Assembly (NCBI GenBank): GCA_020850535.1
Contig: JADZEM010000123.1
Span: forward strand, 143,326-207,325
DNA: 64,000 bases
Reading direction: 5' to 3'
Origin: Chloroflexota bacterium
GTDB taxonomy: Bacteria; Chloroflexota; UBA6077; JACCZL01
Below, in pieces: positions 1-8,120 of the stretch (positions are counted from its first letter, which is position 1; each line of letters starts with the position of its first letter). The notes beneath the pieces were generated by a model. The model had not been told where the DNA came from and searched no databases. It saw only the letters and a program-made list of their open reading frames with translations. Both the position numbers and the translations under genes were made by a program.

Positions 1-1143
1 GATCATCACCAGCGGCACCCCGAACACGCTGCCAAGCCCGCCTTCGAGCATCACGCCCAGCGGCACCACGCCCATCATCGTCAGCCCATGCAGGCTGATG
101 ACGCGCCCGCGCATGCGCGGGTCGGCGTGCGCCTGCAGCATCGTGTTGGTGTTGATACCCGAGAACGCCGCCACCACCCCGACGAGTGCGGCGATGACCA
201 GCGACAGGGTGAAACTGGTGGACATCCCGAAGACGATCAGCAGCGCGCCATAGAGGCCCGCGCTCACCAGCAGCGCGAAGCCGCGCCCGCGATACGAGCC
301 GAGCGAAGCCGCCGCCAGCGCACCGATCAGCGCGCCTGCGCCGGTCGCCGAGTTGAGCGCCCCGAGGCCCGCCGCGCCGACGTCCAGGATGTCCCGCGCG
401 AAGGCCGGCATCAACTGGCCGAACGGGCGCGCCAGCAGGCTCAGCAGCGCCATCGAGAGCACCAGCCAGCACAGCTCAGGCGTGCGGCGGATGTAGCGCA
501 GGCCGTCCAGCACATTCCCGAGGATGCTGCCGTTCCCGCGTGACGGGCCACGGCCAGGGACGCGCATCGCGATGGCCGCCAGCACGACTGATGAGTAGGC
601 GACGGCGTTCAGCAGGAAGACTGGCCCCTCGCTGATCCACTCGATCAGCAGCGCCGCGATGGCCGGCCCGATGACCTGGGCCGTGTTGAACGCGACGGCC
701 ATCATGCTGAGCGCGCCAACCACGTCCTTCGGATCGACAATCGAGGAGATCAGGGCCTGGCGGCTCGGCACTTCGAAGGCGAAGGCCACGCCCGTGATAA
801 ACGCGATGGCGATGATGTGCCAGACATGAATCGTGCCGGTGATGCAGAGCACGCCGAGGATGAACGTGCACAGCGTCACGACGGCGTTGGCCGTGGCGAC
901 GATCACCCGGCGATTGTAGCGGTCGGCGGCGGCCCCGCCCACCAGCGTAAAGACCAGTCCGGGGATCGCGCGGGCCAGCCCGACAAGGCCGAGATAAAAG
1001 GACGATCCGGTCAGATCGTAGACCAGCCACCCGAGGGTGACCATCTGCATCCAGCTTCCGATGGCTGAGATGGCCTGACCGAAGAAGGCGAGACGGTAGT
1101 CTCGGTACGAGAGCGCCCCGAACTTGCCGCCACGCTGAAACAT
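1..1143 (-). CDS. MFS exporter (MFS_3 / EntS-like), C-terminus cut off by the window edge
   Basis: Inner-membrane secondary transporter. The frame read on the minus strand begins MFQRGGKFGALSYRDYRLAF and then runs through alternating hydrophobic helices. These include the MFS loop GGAAADRYNRR between TM2 and TM3 and the mid-protein sequence FAFEVPSRQALI, typical of the EntS/MFS_3 exporter family. At least 381 codons are present and the gene continues past base 1. The ATG at 1143 has no clear ribosome site. An in-frame GTG at 1236 preceded by GGGGA is an alternative start that would add about 31 low-complexity Ala/Thr residues. The substrate cannot be read from sequence. The gene stands next to the lactonase gene on the same strand, so a role in exporting or importing a sugar acid is possible but unproven. 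Confidence 0.85.
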   Translation of the reverse strand, partial: MFQRGGKFGALSYRDYRLAFFGQAISAIGSWMQMVTLGWLVYDLTGSSFYLGLVGLARAIPGLVFTLVGGAAADRYNRRVIVATANAVVTLCTFILGVLCITGTIHVWHIIAIAFITGVAFAFEVPSRQALISSIVDPKDVVGALSMMAVAFNTAQVIGPAIAALLIEWISEGPVFLLNAVAYSSVVLAAIAMRVPGRGPSRGNGSILGNVLDGLRYIRRTPELCWLVLSMALLSLLARPFGQLMPAFARDILDVGAAGLGALNSATGAGALIGALAAASLGSYRGRGFALLVSAGLYGALLIVFGMSTSFTLSLVIAALVGVVAAFSGINTNTMLQAHADPRMRGRVISLHGLTMMGVVPLGVMLEGGLGSVFGVPLVMI

Positions 1144-1363
1144 GGCGAAGCGAGACGTCGTCGTCGGTGCAGGGGCCGCAACTGGTGCGGCGGTGAGTGA
1201 AGCGGCCAGCGGCGCGGTTGCCGATACGGATGCCACGTGTCCCCGGGTCGTCGAAGCAGCAAGTAACTCAGCCGTCCTTGGGCCCCCCTCCGTGCGCGAA
1301 TACCGAGTGCGCAGTGCGATACGACGGTGCAGTGTCGAGGGCCGACACCACCAGCAACAAGAC

Positions 1364-1388
1364 AGTATACCTACCGCTCAAACGGTTT
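1364..1388 (-). promoter_or_regulatory. Possible promoter/operator ahead of the MFS gene
   Basis: On the minus strand there is a TATACT hexamer (1369 to 1364) beside an AAACCGTTT near-palindrome (1388 to 1380) that resembles LacI-family half-sites. The 293-bp gap between the MFS gene and the lactonase gene holds nothing else I can recognise. No good -35 box is visible, so this is tentative. Confidence 0.25.
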
Positions 1389-1436
1389 ACCCGTCTGGCA
1401 TGGGGACGGCCGGTCTCAGACGCGCCCCAGATCGGG

Positions 1437-3401
1437 TCAGGCTCGGTCGAGCCGCGCGACGGCGTACGGCAGCAATTCGACCTCCAGCCGGCCGTTGCGC
1501 ACGGCCCTGCGGACGCCCTCTTCGGCACGGAAGCGCTCTGGTTCGGCCAGGGCACGGCGGGCCGTGTGCTCGTCCAGGCGGCGAGCCAGCCACTCTCCTG
1601 AAAGGCCGCTGACGGGGATGCGCAGCCGCTCGGGGGTCAGGTTCGCCAGCAAGACGCGGGTCTGCGCGCCGCGCCGGATCGCCAGCCCCATCACGCGCAG
1701 GGCATCCGTCGTCTGGCAGCGCAGCGCCTCGCCGCCGGCCAGTTCCCCGACATCCGCCAGCACGTGATAGAGCGGGTAGACGCCGCCCGCCAGCGAGGGG
1801 AAACGGACCGGGTCCGGCGCGCCGGTCGCCCGCTCCAGCACGCCCCGCCAGCCCAGCGTCTCGTAGTAGGTGATCGTGCGGACGCCGCTCGGGGCCAGCG
1901 CCGCGAGGCTGCCGACCGTCCAGGCCGCCCCCATCAGCGACGCCTGTCGGGGATCGATGCGGGAGTTGCGCTCGCCGGGCAGCGGGTCCAGCTCCGGGGC
2001 CGTCGCCACGGCATTGAAGCGCTGGCGCAGCGTCACCGGTCCGGCGTGGAGCGGCTGCTCCCCGACGAAGCGGCGGGCGCTCTCGACGGTCCAGCCCTGC
2101 GCCACCAGCGTCTCGATCGCCGAGGTGTCGTCAAAGGCGTGGACCTGGGGCGTCATCGCGTAGGTGACGCCGTCCAGCAAGTCGAGCGGCGGCCGTCCGC
2201 GATTCAGCTCGGTGAAGTTGGCGTTCGTGCCCGAGACGATGGGCACGTCGGCGGCCAGCGCGCCGAGCACACGTCGCGCACGCTGGAGCAGCGCCCGGCC
2301 CTCGTCGCTGTCCGTCACCGCCGAGGCCGTCCGGTCGAACACGAGCCAGCGGCAGACGTTCGGACGGACCATCCGCAGCAGCCGTTCGAGCGTCGCGAAC
2401 TCGCCGTCGGCATCCAGCTTCAGGTGCAGCGCGATCTCCAACGGCACACCCAGCACGTCGGCGTCGGCTGCCGCGCGCCGCAGGTGCGACGAGTGCTCGA
2501 TGTCGCTCGGGTTCACGTCCACGCGCAGGTACGCGAGGTTCAGCGCCCGCAGCCGGTCCCGCTCGACCGGCGACATCGCGGCGGCATCGTCGGCAACGGT
2601 GGCGATCAGCCCGATGGCCGGCAACGGCCCGGCGACCTCGTCCGTCACCGTGAAGCCCAGGTCCGGCGGCCACACTCCCCGCGGCGGCATGAAGGCCGTC
2701 GTCGCCAGGGAGAGGGTCACGGCCTGCTGGACCCCATCGCCGGCCTGGAGCTGGACGGGGAACGGCAGGCGCAGCGGCGTCCCGTAGATCTTGTAGGAGG
2801 CGTCCGTCCAGTTGCGCTGATCCTCCATCTCGAAGGTGTCGCCCTCGAACTGGACGTTGGCCGTCAGCCCCGGCAGGATCTCGTGGCTGATCCGCCCGAG
2901 ATCCTTGACGGGCTGGTGCGCCGAGATCTCCTTCGGGAACGCGCTCATCTCCGTGCGCCCATCGACCTTGCGAGCCTGGAACGGCCGGCCCGCGCACGAC
3001 TCGATGGGGTGCAGCACGCAGATGCCGATCCGGTTCCGCTGGAAGGCCGCCTGTGCCTCGCCATCCAGCTCGAAGCGGACCGTCCCATCCTCCGAGCCGA
3101 GGATGCGGACCCGCGCCAGAAAGTCGATCTCCCGTTCGCGGAACTGCCCGACGTAGGCGACGGTGAACGCGCGCTCGGTCTGCTGCACCTGCAGATCCGA
3201 GACGGTCATCGGCGGCGTGCGCCAGTTGCGGTCGCGGACGGCGACGTAGACGCGGCGCAGCACCTCGACGTCGCCGTAGCGGACGTAGCGCAGGTCGCCA
3301 CCCTCAAGGATCATGCTGAGCGGCCCGGCCCGCAACGGGATCCGGTCGGGTGGCGGCTCTGGCGCGCCGTGCAGCAGCGCCCAACGCGACGACAGACTCA
3401 C
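1437..3401 (-). CDS. D-apionate lactonase-like protein (ApnL family)
   Basis: A soluble protein of 654 residues. It carries the block FEGDTFEMEDQRNWTDASYK with the following YGTPLRLPFP, which I recognise from the D-apionate lactonase family of D-apiose catabolism. N-terminal landmarks are RAGPLSMILEGGDLRYVRYGD and VYVAVRDRNW. Known role of the family: opening of D-apionolactone to D-apionate. The GTG start at 3401 is chosen because GGAGGAG lies 5 nt upstream; a longer in-frame extension to 3455 lacks such a site. None of the other apionate pathway genes (isomerase, kinase, transcarboxylase-isomerase) is adjacent, so the substrate is an inference from sequence recall. An MFS gene follows on the same strand after 293 bp. 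Confidence 0.7.
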   Translation of the reverse strand: MSLSSRWALLHGAPEPPPDRIPLRAGPLSMILEGGDLRYVRYGDVEVLRRVYVAVRDRNWRTPPMTVSDLQVQQTERAFTVAYVGQFREREIDFLARVRILGSEDGTVRFELDGEAQAAFQRNRIGICVLHPIESCAGRPFQARKVDGRTEMSAFPKEISAHQPVKDLGRISHEILPGLTANVQFEGDTFEMEDQRNWTDASYKIYGTPLRLPFPVQLQAGDGVQQAVTLSLATTAFMPPRGVWPPDLGFTVTDEVAGPLPAIGLIATVADDAAAMSPVERDRLRALNLAYLRVDVNPSDIEHSSHLRRAAADADVLGVPLEIALHLKLDADGEFATLERLLRMVRPNVCRWLVFDRTASAVTDSDEGRALLQRARRVLGALAADVPIVSGTNANFTELNRGRPPLDLLDGVTYAMTPQVHAFDDTSAIETLVAQGWTVESARRFVGEQPLHAGPVTLRQRFNAVATAPELDPLPGERNSRIDPRQASLMGAAWTVGSLAALAPSGVRTITYYETLGWRGVLERATGAPDPVRFPSLAGGVYPLYHVLADVGELAGGEALRCQTTDALRVMGLAIRRGAQTRVLLANLTPERLRIPVSGLSGEWLARRLDEHTARRALAEPERFRAEEGVRRAVRNGRLEVELLPYAVARLDRA

Positions 3402-3472
3402 AGCGGCTCCTCCGCGATCCTCAGGCGCGGCATGATAGCGCGCCGGGGCGCCCACGGCGATGCGCGTGGGAC

Positions 3473-3727
3473 GTGCAGGCGCGGCTCGAAGCGCTCGCCG
3501 ACCTTGACGAGCGGCTCAATGAGCTGTTCGTCTCCTGGGATGCCGCGCGGGCGTGGATGCGTGAGTCGACACGCCACCTGGGCGACATGGCGCCCATGGA
3601 CGCCGTGCGCGCCGGGCGGATCGACCGCGTCGTAGCGCTCATCGAGGCTATCGACTCAGGGTTCGCCAGCCAGCGCTGCTGGTCAACGGCGAGCCGCCTT
3701 CAACCGCGGCGTTCGCCACACGGCTAG
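3473..3727 (+). pseudogene. Remnant of a DUF2384 (MbcA/ParS/Xre) antitoxin C-terminal domain
   Basis: A short reading frame whose first 65 or so residues match the C-terminal toxin-binding domain of MbcA/ParS/Xre antitoxins: ALADLDERLNELFVSWDAAR, then MAPMDAVRAGRIDRVVALIE and AIDSGF. It resembles the neighbouring intact copy on the other strand (LAGLTPLQVLRAG ... EALDSGAF). It has no N-terminal helical domain, no convincing ribosome site, and ends in an unrelated Ser/Arg-rich tail running into the 3' end of the convergent gene. I read it as a decayed second antitoxin copy. A functional 84-residue protein starting at GTG 3473 cannot be excluded. Confidence 0.5.
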
Positions 3728-4032
3728 AGGAACGCACCGGAGTCGAGCGCTTCGAGCGTCTCCTCGACGCGCTCGACGCCCGTGGCATGTTCAGTGTCGC
3801 CTGCTCGCAAGACCTGTAGCGGGGTCAGCCCAGCCAGATAGCGACTCGGCGCTCGCAGCCAGAGGCGCGCGCCATCGTATGACGTGAACGTCTCGCCGGA
3901 GAGCCACTTCTCGATGCTGCGCTGCTCCACGTCGAAGATGATGCGCAGATCCCGATCTTCCATTCCGAGATCGTCGATCAGGCCGCGAAGTACCTGCCAG
4001 GGAGCGAGTTGGAGCGCAGATCCGTGGGCCAT
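3724..4032 (-). CDS. DUF2384 antitoxin (MbcA/ParS/Xre family), orphan
   Basis: A protein of 102 residues. The central part (IIFDVEQRSIEKWLSGETF) looks like the helix-turn-helix-like N-terminal domain. The second half (YDGARLWLRAPSRYLAGLTP, then QVLRAG and EALDSGAF) is the family's toxin-binding domain. In characterised systems such antitoxins neutralise a RES-domain NAD-consuming toxin and repress their own operon. No RES toxin is encoded nearby on either strand. The region upstream contains repeated TGCACAAC octamers that could be its operator. Base composition is visibly more A+T-rich than the flanks, which suggests acquisition. It is convergent with the decayed copy at 3473-3727. Confidence 0.7.
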   Translation of the reverse strand: MAHGSALQLAPWQVLRGLIDDLGMEDRDLRIIFDVEQRSIEKWLSGETFTSYDGARLWLRAPSRYLAGLTPLQVLRAGDTEHATGVERVEETLEALDSGAFL

Positions 4033-4086
4033 GATCGATTCCAGAAACGAGTGTGCAAGCGTCTACCGTCAGCACAGTCCTCGCCG

Positions 4087-4142
4087 GTTGTGCACGTCAA
4101 GCTGTGTGGCACATATAGACGCTGCACAACTTGCGTTGTGCA
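4087..4142. promoter_or_regulatory. Octamer operator candidate for the DUF2384 antitoxin
   Basis: A perfect inverted repeat, TGCACAAC (4123-4130) and GTTGTGCA (4135-4142) with a 4-base spacer, plus a third octamer GTTGTGCA at 4087-4094. It lies 55-110 bp upstream of the antitoxin start, where an autoregulatory operator would be expected. A TATATG hexamer on the minus strand (4117 to 4112) lies between the copies. Confidence 0.45.
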
Positions 4143-4212
4143 ATCCACTTCCGAGCGTGGTCGTTGCACGATCGTGTCGCCAGAGTACTCGAGAGCTGCC
4201 CGGTACCGAGGG

Positions 4213-5616
4213 TCACGTGTGGCGAGGCGCGGCCCCGGCCGGCATCGTCGGCGTGGCCGATCCAACAGGCCGCGGCTGGGCCGGCTGGAGCCAGCCGGCC
4301 CGCTCGATGGCCGTCAGGCTCGCCGCGCAGAGCAGCCCCACCAGCACCATCAGCGCCCAGGGCAGGCCAGCCCAGCCAGACGTCGCGGCCACGCCGAGCG
4401 CCGCCCCGCCGGCCAGATTGCCGAGCGCCGCACCCACCCCCTGCACCAGCGCATACATCCCGAAGTACGTCGCCAGGAGCCGGTTGCCGGCCAGCGCGGG
4501 GATCACCCCCGAGACGAACGGCACCGCCAGCATCTGCCCGAGCGAGAGCAGCAGGCAGCAGAGCGCCAGCGGCAGCAGGCTGAGGCCGTAGGCCAGCCAG
4601 ACGGCCAGGGCGCCCGGGCCAACTGGGCCAACTGGGCCAACTGGGCCGCCGTCGAGCGTGCCGGCCAGCCCGACTGAAGCCAGCCCGGCCTGCACGGTCT
4701 CCGCGCGGACTGGCGTGAGGTCTGCCGCCAGCAGCAGCGGCACGAACGCCACCGCCATCAGCACCACCCCCAGCCCGATAGCGCGCGGCGGCTTGAGTCG
4801 CCGTTCGGCCCACTGCACCACCGGCACCTGCCCGACGATCCCGATGATCGCCAGCATCGTGAACAGCAGCCCGACGCCGCCGTCTGACTGCGTCACCCGG
4901 CGGATCTCCAGTGGCAACCCCAGGTACACCTGGTTGTAGAGGAAGAACAGCCCGAGCAGACTCAGGCAGAACAGCACGAACGGCCGGTTCCGCAGTGGCA
5001 CGCCCCAGCTCTGCAGGATCGGCTGGCGGGTGGGAGTGGGCATCGCCTCGCCGTCCGGCAGGTAGCGGAACTGCAGCAGCCCGACCGCCACGAAGATCGC
5101 CGCCGCGCCGAAGCTGATCAGGCGGAAATCCACCGCGATCAGCAACGACCCGATCAGCGGCCCCACCAGCGAGCCGACGTGCTGGGTCATCTCCAGCAGG
5201 GCGTTCGCCTGGACCCGGCGCGGCCCGGCCCCGTGCGCGAGGTAGCCCCGCACCGCCGGCATGAACAACGCCCCGCCGAGGCCGATCAACGCCGTCGCCA
5301 CGATCAGCCCGGCCGCCGAATCGACCAGCCCCAACATCGCGAACGACACGACCCGCAACAGGCACCCGACGACAATCGCCGGCTTGTAGCCGACCCAGTC
5401 CGCCAGCGAGCCGCCCACCAGCGACAGCCCCTGCTGGCTGAGCGTTCGCACGCCCAGGATCAGCCCGACGAGCCACAGCTCCATCCCGAGGTCGCCGGCC
5501 AGGTAGCCGGCCATGAACGGGACGATCATGTAGAAGCCGACGTTCGTCAGCAGCAGGTTGAGCAGGCAGACCTGAATCGGGCGGCCGAACGAGCGGAACG
5601 AGGCGAGGGTCTGCAT
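4213..5616 (-). CDS. MFS transporter (DHA1/MdtH-like)
   Basis: A membrane protein of 467 residues with 12 predicted hydrophobic segments. It has the MFS TM2-TM3 loop GGSLADWVGYKPAIVVG and the TM4-TM5 region LFMPAVRGYLAHGAGPRRVQ. This pattern fits the DHA1 drug:proton antiporter group (MdtH-like); the substrate is unknown. The central cytoplasmic loop region holds a short Gly-Pro-Val repeat encoded by a 9-bp tandem repeat. The C-terminal tail is Pro/Ala-rich. The stop of the gene and the DUF2384 region are about 180 bp apart. The next gene upstream (MutS-like) is on the same strand and ends 33 bp before this start, so co-transcription is likely. Confidence 0.85.
   Translation of the reverse strand: MQTLASFRSFGRPIQVCLLNLLLTNVGFYMIVPFMAGYLAGDLGMELWLVGLILGVRTLSQQGLSLVGGSLADWVGYKPAIVVGCLLRVVSFAMLGLVDSAAGLIVATALIGLGGALFMPAVRGYLAHGAGPRRVQANALLEMTQHVGSLVGPLIGSLLIAVDFRLISFGAAAIFVAVGLLQFRYLPDGEAMPTPTRQPILQSWGVPLRNRPFVLFCLSLLGLFFLYNQVYLGLPLEIRRVTQSDGGVGLLFTMLAIIGIVGQVPVVQWAERRLKPPRAIGLGVVLMAVAFVPLLLAADLTPVRAETVQAGLASVGLAGTLDGGPVGPVGPVGPGALAVWLAYGLSLLPLALCCLLLSLGQMLAVPFVSGVIPALAGNRLLATYFGMYALVQGVGAALGNLAGGAALGVAATSGWAGLPWALMVLVGLLCAASLTAIERAGWLQPAQPRPVGSATPTMPAGAAPRHT
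4616..4647. repeat. 9-bp tandem repeat inside the MFS gene
   Basis: The unit gggccaact occurs three times in a row followed by gggcc. On the coding strand it gives (Gly-Pro-Val)3-Gly-Pro in a loop of the transporter. It is in frame, so copy-number change would lengthen or shorten the loop without a frameshift. Confidence 0.9.
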
Positions 5617-5649
5617 CAGGTGATCGTCTGCATCAGGCGAGGATCTGCA

Positions 5650-7581
5650 TCAGGCCGGTGGCGGCGTCTGCTCCGGCTCGGTCAGGCCGACCATGTCGAG
5701 CAGCCGCAGGGCGTTCGTTGAGCGGGCGATGCCCTCACGCACCTGATAGTCGAAGGTCATCCGCGCGCCCTCCGGGCCGTCCACCACGATCTCGGTCAGG
5801 TGGATCGCCTGGGCGGCCGCTGCGAGGTCTGGCGCATCGGCCAGGGTCAGATCGTGGGTCGAGACGGCCCCGACCGCCTGACAGCGCAGCAGCAGCCGGA
5901 TCACCCGCCGGGCCGCGATCTGCCGCTCGGCGGTGTTGGTTCCCTGGAGGATCTCGTCCAGCAGGTAGAGGATGCGCGGCGCAGCAAGCTGGCCATCGGC
6001 GCTGTAGACTGGCCCGGCCGCCCGCGCCGCCTCCACAACGTCCCGCAGCCGTTCCAGCTCGGCCATGAAGAACGAGACGCCCCGCTCCAGCGAGTCTGAG
6101 ATCCGCATGGCCGTCCAGATCTCCAGCGGCGGCATCCGGAGGGCCGTCGCGCAGACCGGGCCGCCGGCCTGGGCCAGCACGGCGTTGACGCCGGCCGCTC
6201 GCAAGAGGGTGCTCTTGCCGGACATGTTGGAGCCGGTCACCAGCAGGAACGTCCCTGGCGGCCCGAGAGTGAGGTCGTTGGACACGCGGTGCTGGCCGGG
6301 CAACAGCGGATGCCCGAGCTGCGCCGCCTCATACGTGGTGGCGGACGGATCGAGCTTCGGCAGCGTCCAGGTCGGGTTGTCGTGCTGGAGGCGGGCCAGC
6401 GCCGCCAGGGCTTCGGCCTCCCCGAGCGCTTCGAGCCAGCCACGCACGCTCGGGCTGGCCTGCGCCTGCCACCGCTCCAGCATGCTGAGCACGTGCACGT
6501 TCCAGAGCGTCGTCAGCTCGATGACGGGGTAGACCATCGAGGTGGCCGGCTGGGCCAGCCGCACGATGCGGTGCAGCCGGCGGATCTCCTCGGCGGCCGG
6601 CTTGCCGTCCGCCCGCAGCGCCGCGTGCAGCTTCTGGAGGGCCGGCGCCCGGAACCGCGGCTCGTCCAGGTGGGCAAGCGCCTCGGCGTACGCGCCGAGC
6701 GCCCCGGCGAAGTACCGCACACCGTTGAGCCGACCGACCGCCGCCCCGACCAGCTGCCAGCCCAGCAGGAGGTTCACCAGGATCGGCGCGATCCAGAGCG
6801 GCCAGGGCGTCAGCTCGGCAAGCTGGGCCAGCAGCAGCAGCCAGAACACCGGCGGCGAGATCCTGGCCGCCCAGACGAGCGCCTGCTTGCCGTCCAGGAA
6901 GCGGTCGCCCTCGGCCCACGCCAGAAATGGCTCGGGATCGGGCGAGGGGGAGCCGGTCGCCCGGCCCCGCCAGACCAGCTCCTCGCGCCACTCGGCCAGC
7001 GGCGCAAGCTCGGCGACGGCCGCCTGCCGGGCCTCGACGGTCGGGATGTCGGCCGGCGCGAGCAGCCAGGAGCGCAGCGTCCCCTCGCCCAGGCGAGTGC
7101 CCGTCGATTCGAGCAGGTGCAGCAGCGAGCCGTGGCCGAGGATGTCCAGGTCGGGACCGTAGGGGTGGGTCGCTTCGGCGCGGCCCTCGTGCCGCGGGGG
7201 CAGGGTCTTCCAGTCCCGCGCGATCCGCAGCAGGGCCTCCTCCGCGAGGTCGGCAAGGCCGGCCAGGTGGCGGCGGCGGCGCTCGACGCGGCGGTAGCGG
7301 CGCACCTGCGCGACAAACGCGACGAGCAGGACGGCAGCCGCTCCCCACAGACCGTAGGCGAGCGGCGGGCCGGCGAACAGCGCCCAGCCAACGGCCACCG
7401 CCAGCCCGAGGAACAGCAGCAGGCGAATGTTCGCAAGGCGAGCGGCCTGGACCGCCAGCACGGCAGCTTCGGCGCGGAAGCGGGCGCGGCGGTCCTCGTA
7501 CCAGCGAGTTGGGGCGTCGGCAGCCGAGCCGAGCGCCGAGAGTGTCGAATCAGGTGGTGAGGCGTCAGGCGTGTCGATCAC
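5650..7581 (-). CDS. Membrane-anchored MutS-family ATPase
   Basis: A protein of 643 residues. The C-terminal third is a MutS domain V ATPase: Walker A GSNMSGKST near residue 450, Walker B LYLLDEILQGTN near residue 540, and the STHD switch histidine. It lacks the N-terminal mismatch-recognition domain of MutS1 and the Smr nuclease of MutS2. Instead there are two hydrophobic segments near residues 50-95 and another pair near 225-260, suggesting membrane attachment. The middle (about 130-440) matches the lever/clamp-like region of MutS homologs in outline. Proteins of this membrane-MutS type are widespread but uncharacterised; a mismatch-repair role should not be assumed. It lies directly upstream of an MFS gene. 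Confidence 0.85.
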   Translation of the reverse strand: MIDTPDASPPDSTLSALGSAADAPTRWYEDRRARFRAEAAVLAVQAARLANIRLLLFLGLAVAVGWALFAGPPLAYGLWGAAAVLLVAFVAQVRRYRRVERRRRHLAGLADLAEEALLRIARDWKTLPPRHEGRAEATHPYGPDLDILGHGSLLHLLESTGTRLGEGTLRSWLLAPADIPTVEARQAAVAELAPLAEWREELVWRGRATGSPSPDPEPFLAWAEGDRFLDGKQALVWAARISPPVFWLLLLAQLAELTPWPLWIAPILVNLLLGWQLVGAAVGRLNGVRYFAGALGAYAEALAHLDEPRFRAPALQKLHAALRADGKPAAEEIRRLHRIVRLAQPATSMVYPVIELTTLWNVHVLSMLERWQAQASPSVRGWLEALGEAEALAALARLQHDNPTWTLPKLDPSATTYEAAQLGHPLLPGQHRVSNDLTLGPPGTFLLVTGSNMSGKSTLLRAAGVNAVLAQAGGPVCATALRMPPLEIWTAMRISDSLERGVSFFMAELERLRDVVEAARAAGPVYSADGQLAAPRILYLLDEILQGTNTAERQIAARRVIRLLLRCQAVGAVSTHDLTLADAPDLAAAAQAIHLTEIVVDGPEGARMTFDYQVREGIARSTNALRLLDMVGLTEPEQTPPPA

Positions 7582-7659
7582 GCTCGGATGGTACCGGACG
7601 CACGCCCTGTCAGGAACAGCGAATCAGTCGGCGGCCCAGAGACCGGACCGCCCGCCGCC

Positions 7660-7851
7660 TTACGCCGAGCGATCCAGCCGGCGGTTCTCCGTCGTCCCAA
7701 GCAGGAAGTCCAGCACTCGGGCAAACTGATTCACCGAGAGGGAGGCCAGCCAGTCATCCAGCGCTTCGTCGTTGTCCTGGCGGAGCGATGTGCGGCGGCC
7801 GTCGATGGCCTCGAACTGAATGCTCTGGTCGTACCAGTTGTTTGCCAGCAT
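7660..7851 (-). CDS. Small hypothetical protein (63 aa)
   Basis: An acidic, probably helical protein beginning MLANNWYDQSIQFEAIDGRR and containing ALDDWLASLSVNQFARVLDF. The ATG at 7851 is preferred over longer in-frame extensions because AGGAG stands 8 nt upstream. It contains no membrane segment, signal peptide or cysteine motif. I do not recognise the family. It is followed after 78 bp by the MutS-like gene on the same strand. The 269 bp upstream (7852-8120) shows nothing recognisable. Confidence 0.6.
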   Translation of the reverse strand: MLANNWYDQSIQFEAIDGRRTSLRQDNDEALDDWLASLSVNQFARVLDFLLGTTENRRLDRSA

Positions 7852-8120
7852 TGGGGTTACTCCTGGGGGATCGGTGACGCAGGGTCGTCGGCGACGGCCT
7901 GCGGTGCATCCTGCGTTGCCTGTCGCGTTACGCTGTACCCCAAGAATCGGCGGTTTCTCGCAAAAGTACAATGGACGAAGGTCCCGGACGCCCCGGGACA
8001 TTCGGATGCACAAACCGTAGCCGAACGTGCATCCCGTCAGGACGGCGTCCGTGCGCCTGGGAGCGCGCAGGCACGAGCAGCCGAAATGCGCGTCCTACCC
8101 CGCAGGCCGAGGCGCGCATC

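Noticed and set aside
1764..3635. A 623-codon plus-strand open frame opposite the lactonase gene
   Set aside because: Arg/Gln/Asp-rich shadow of a G+C-rich gene; no motifs and no ribosome site, while the minus strand carries clear family blocks.
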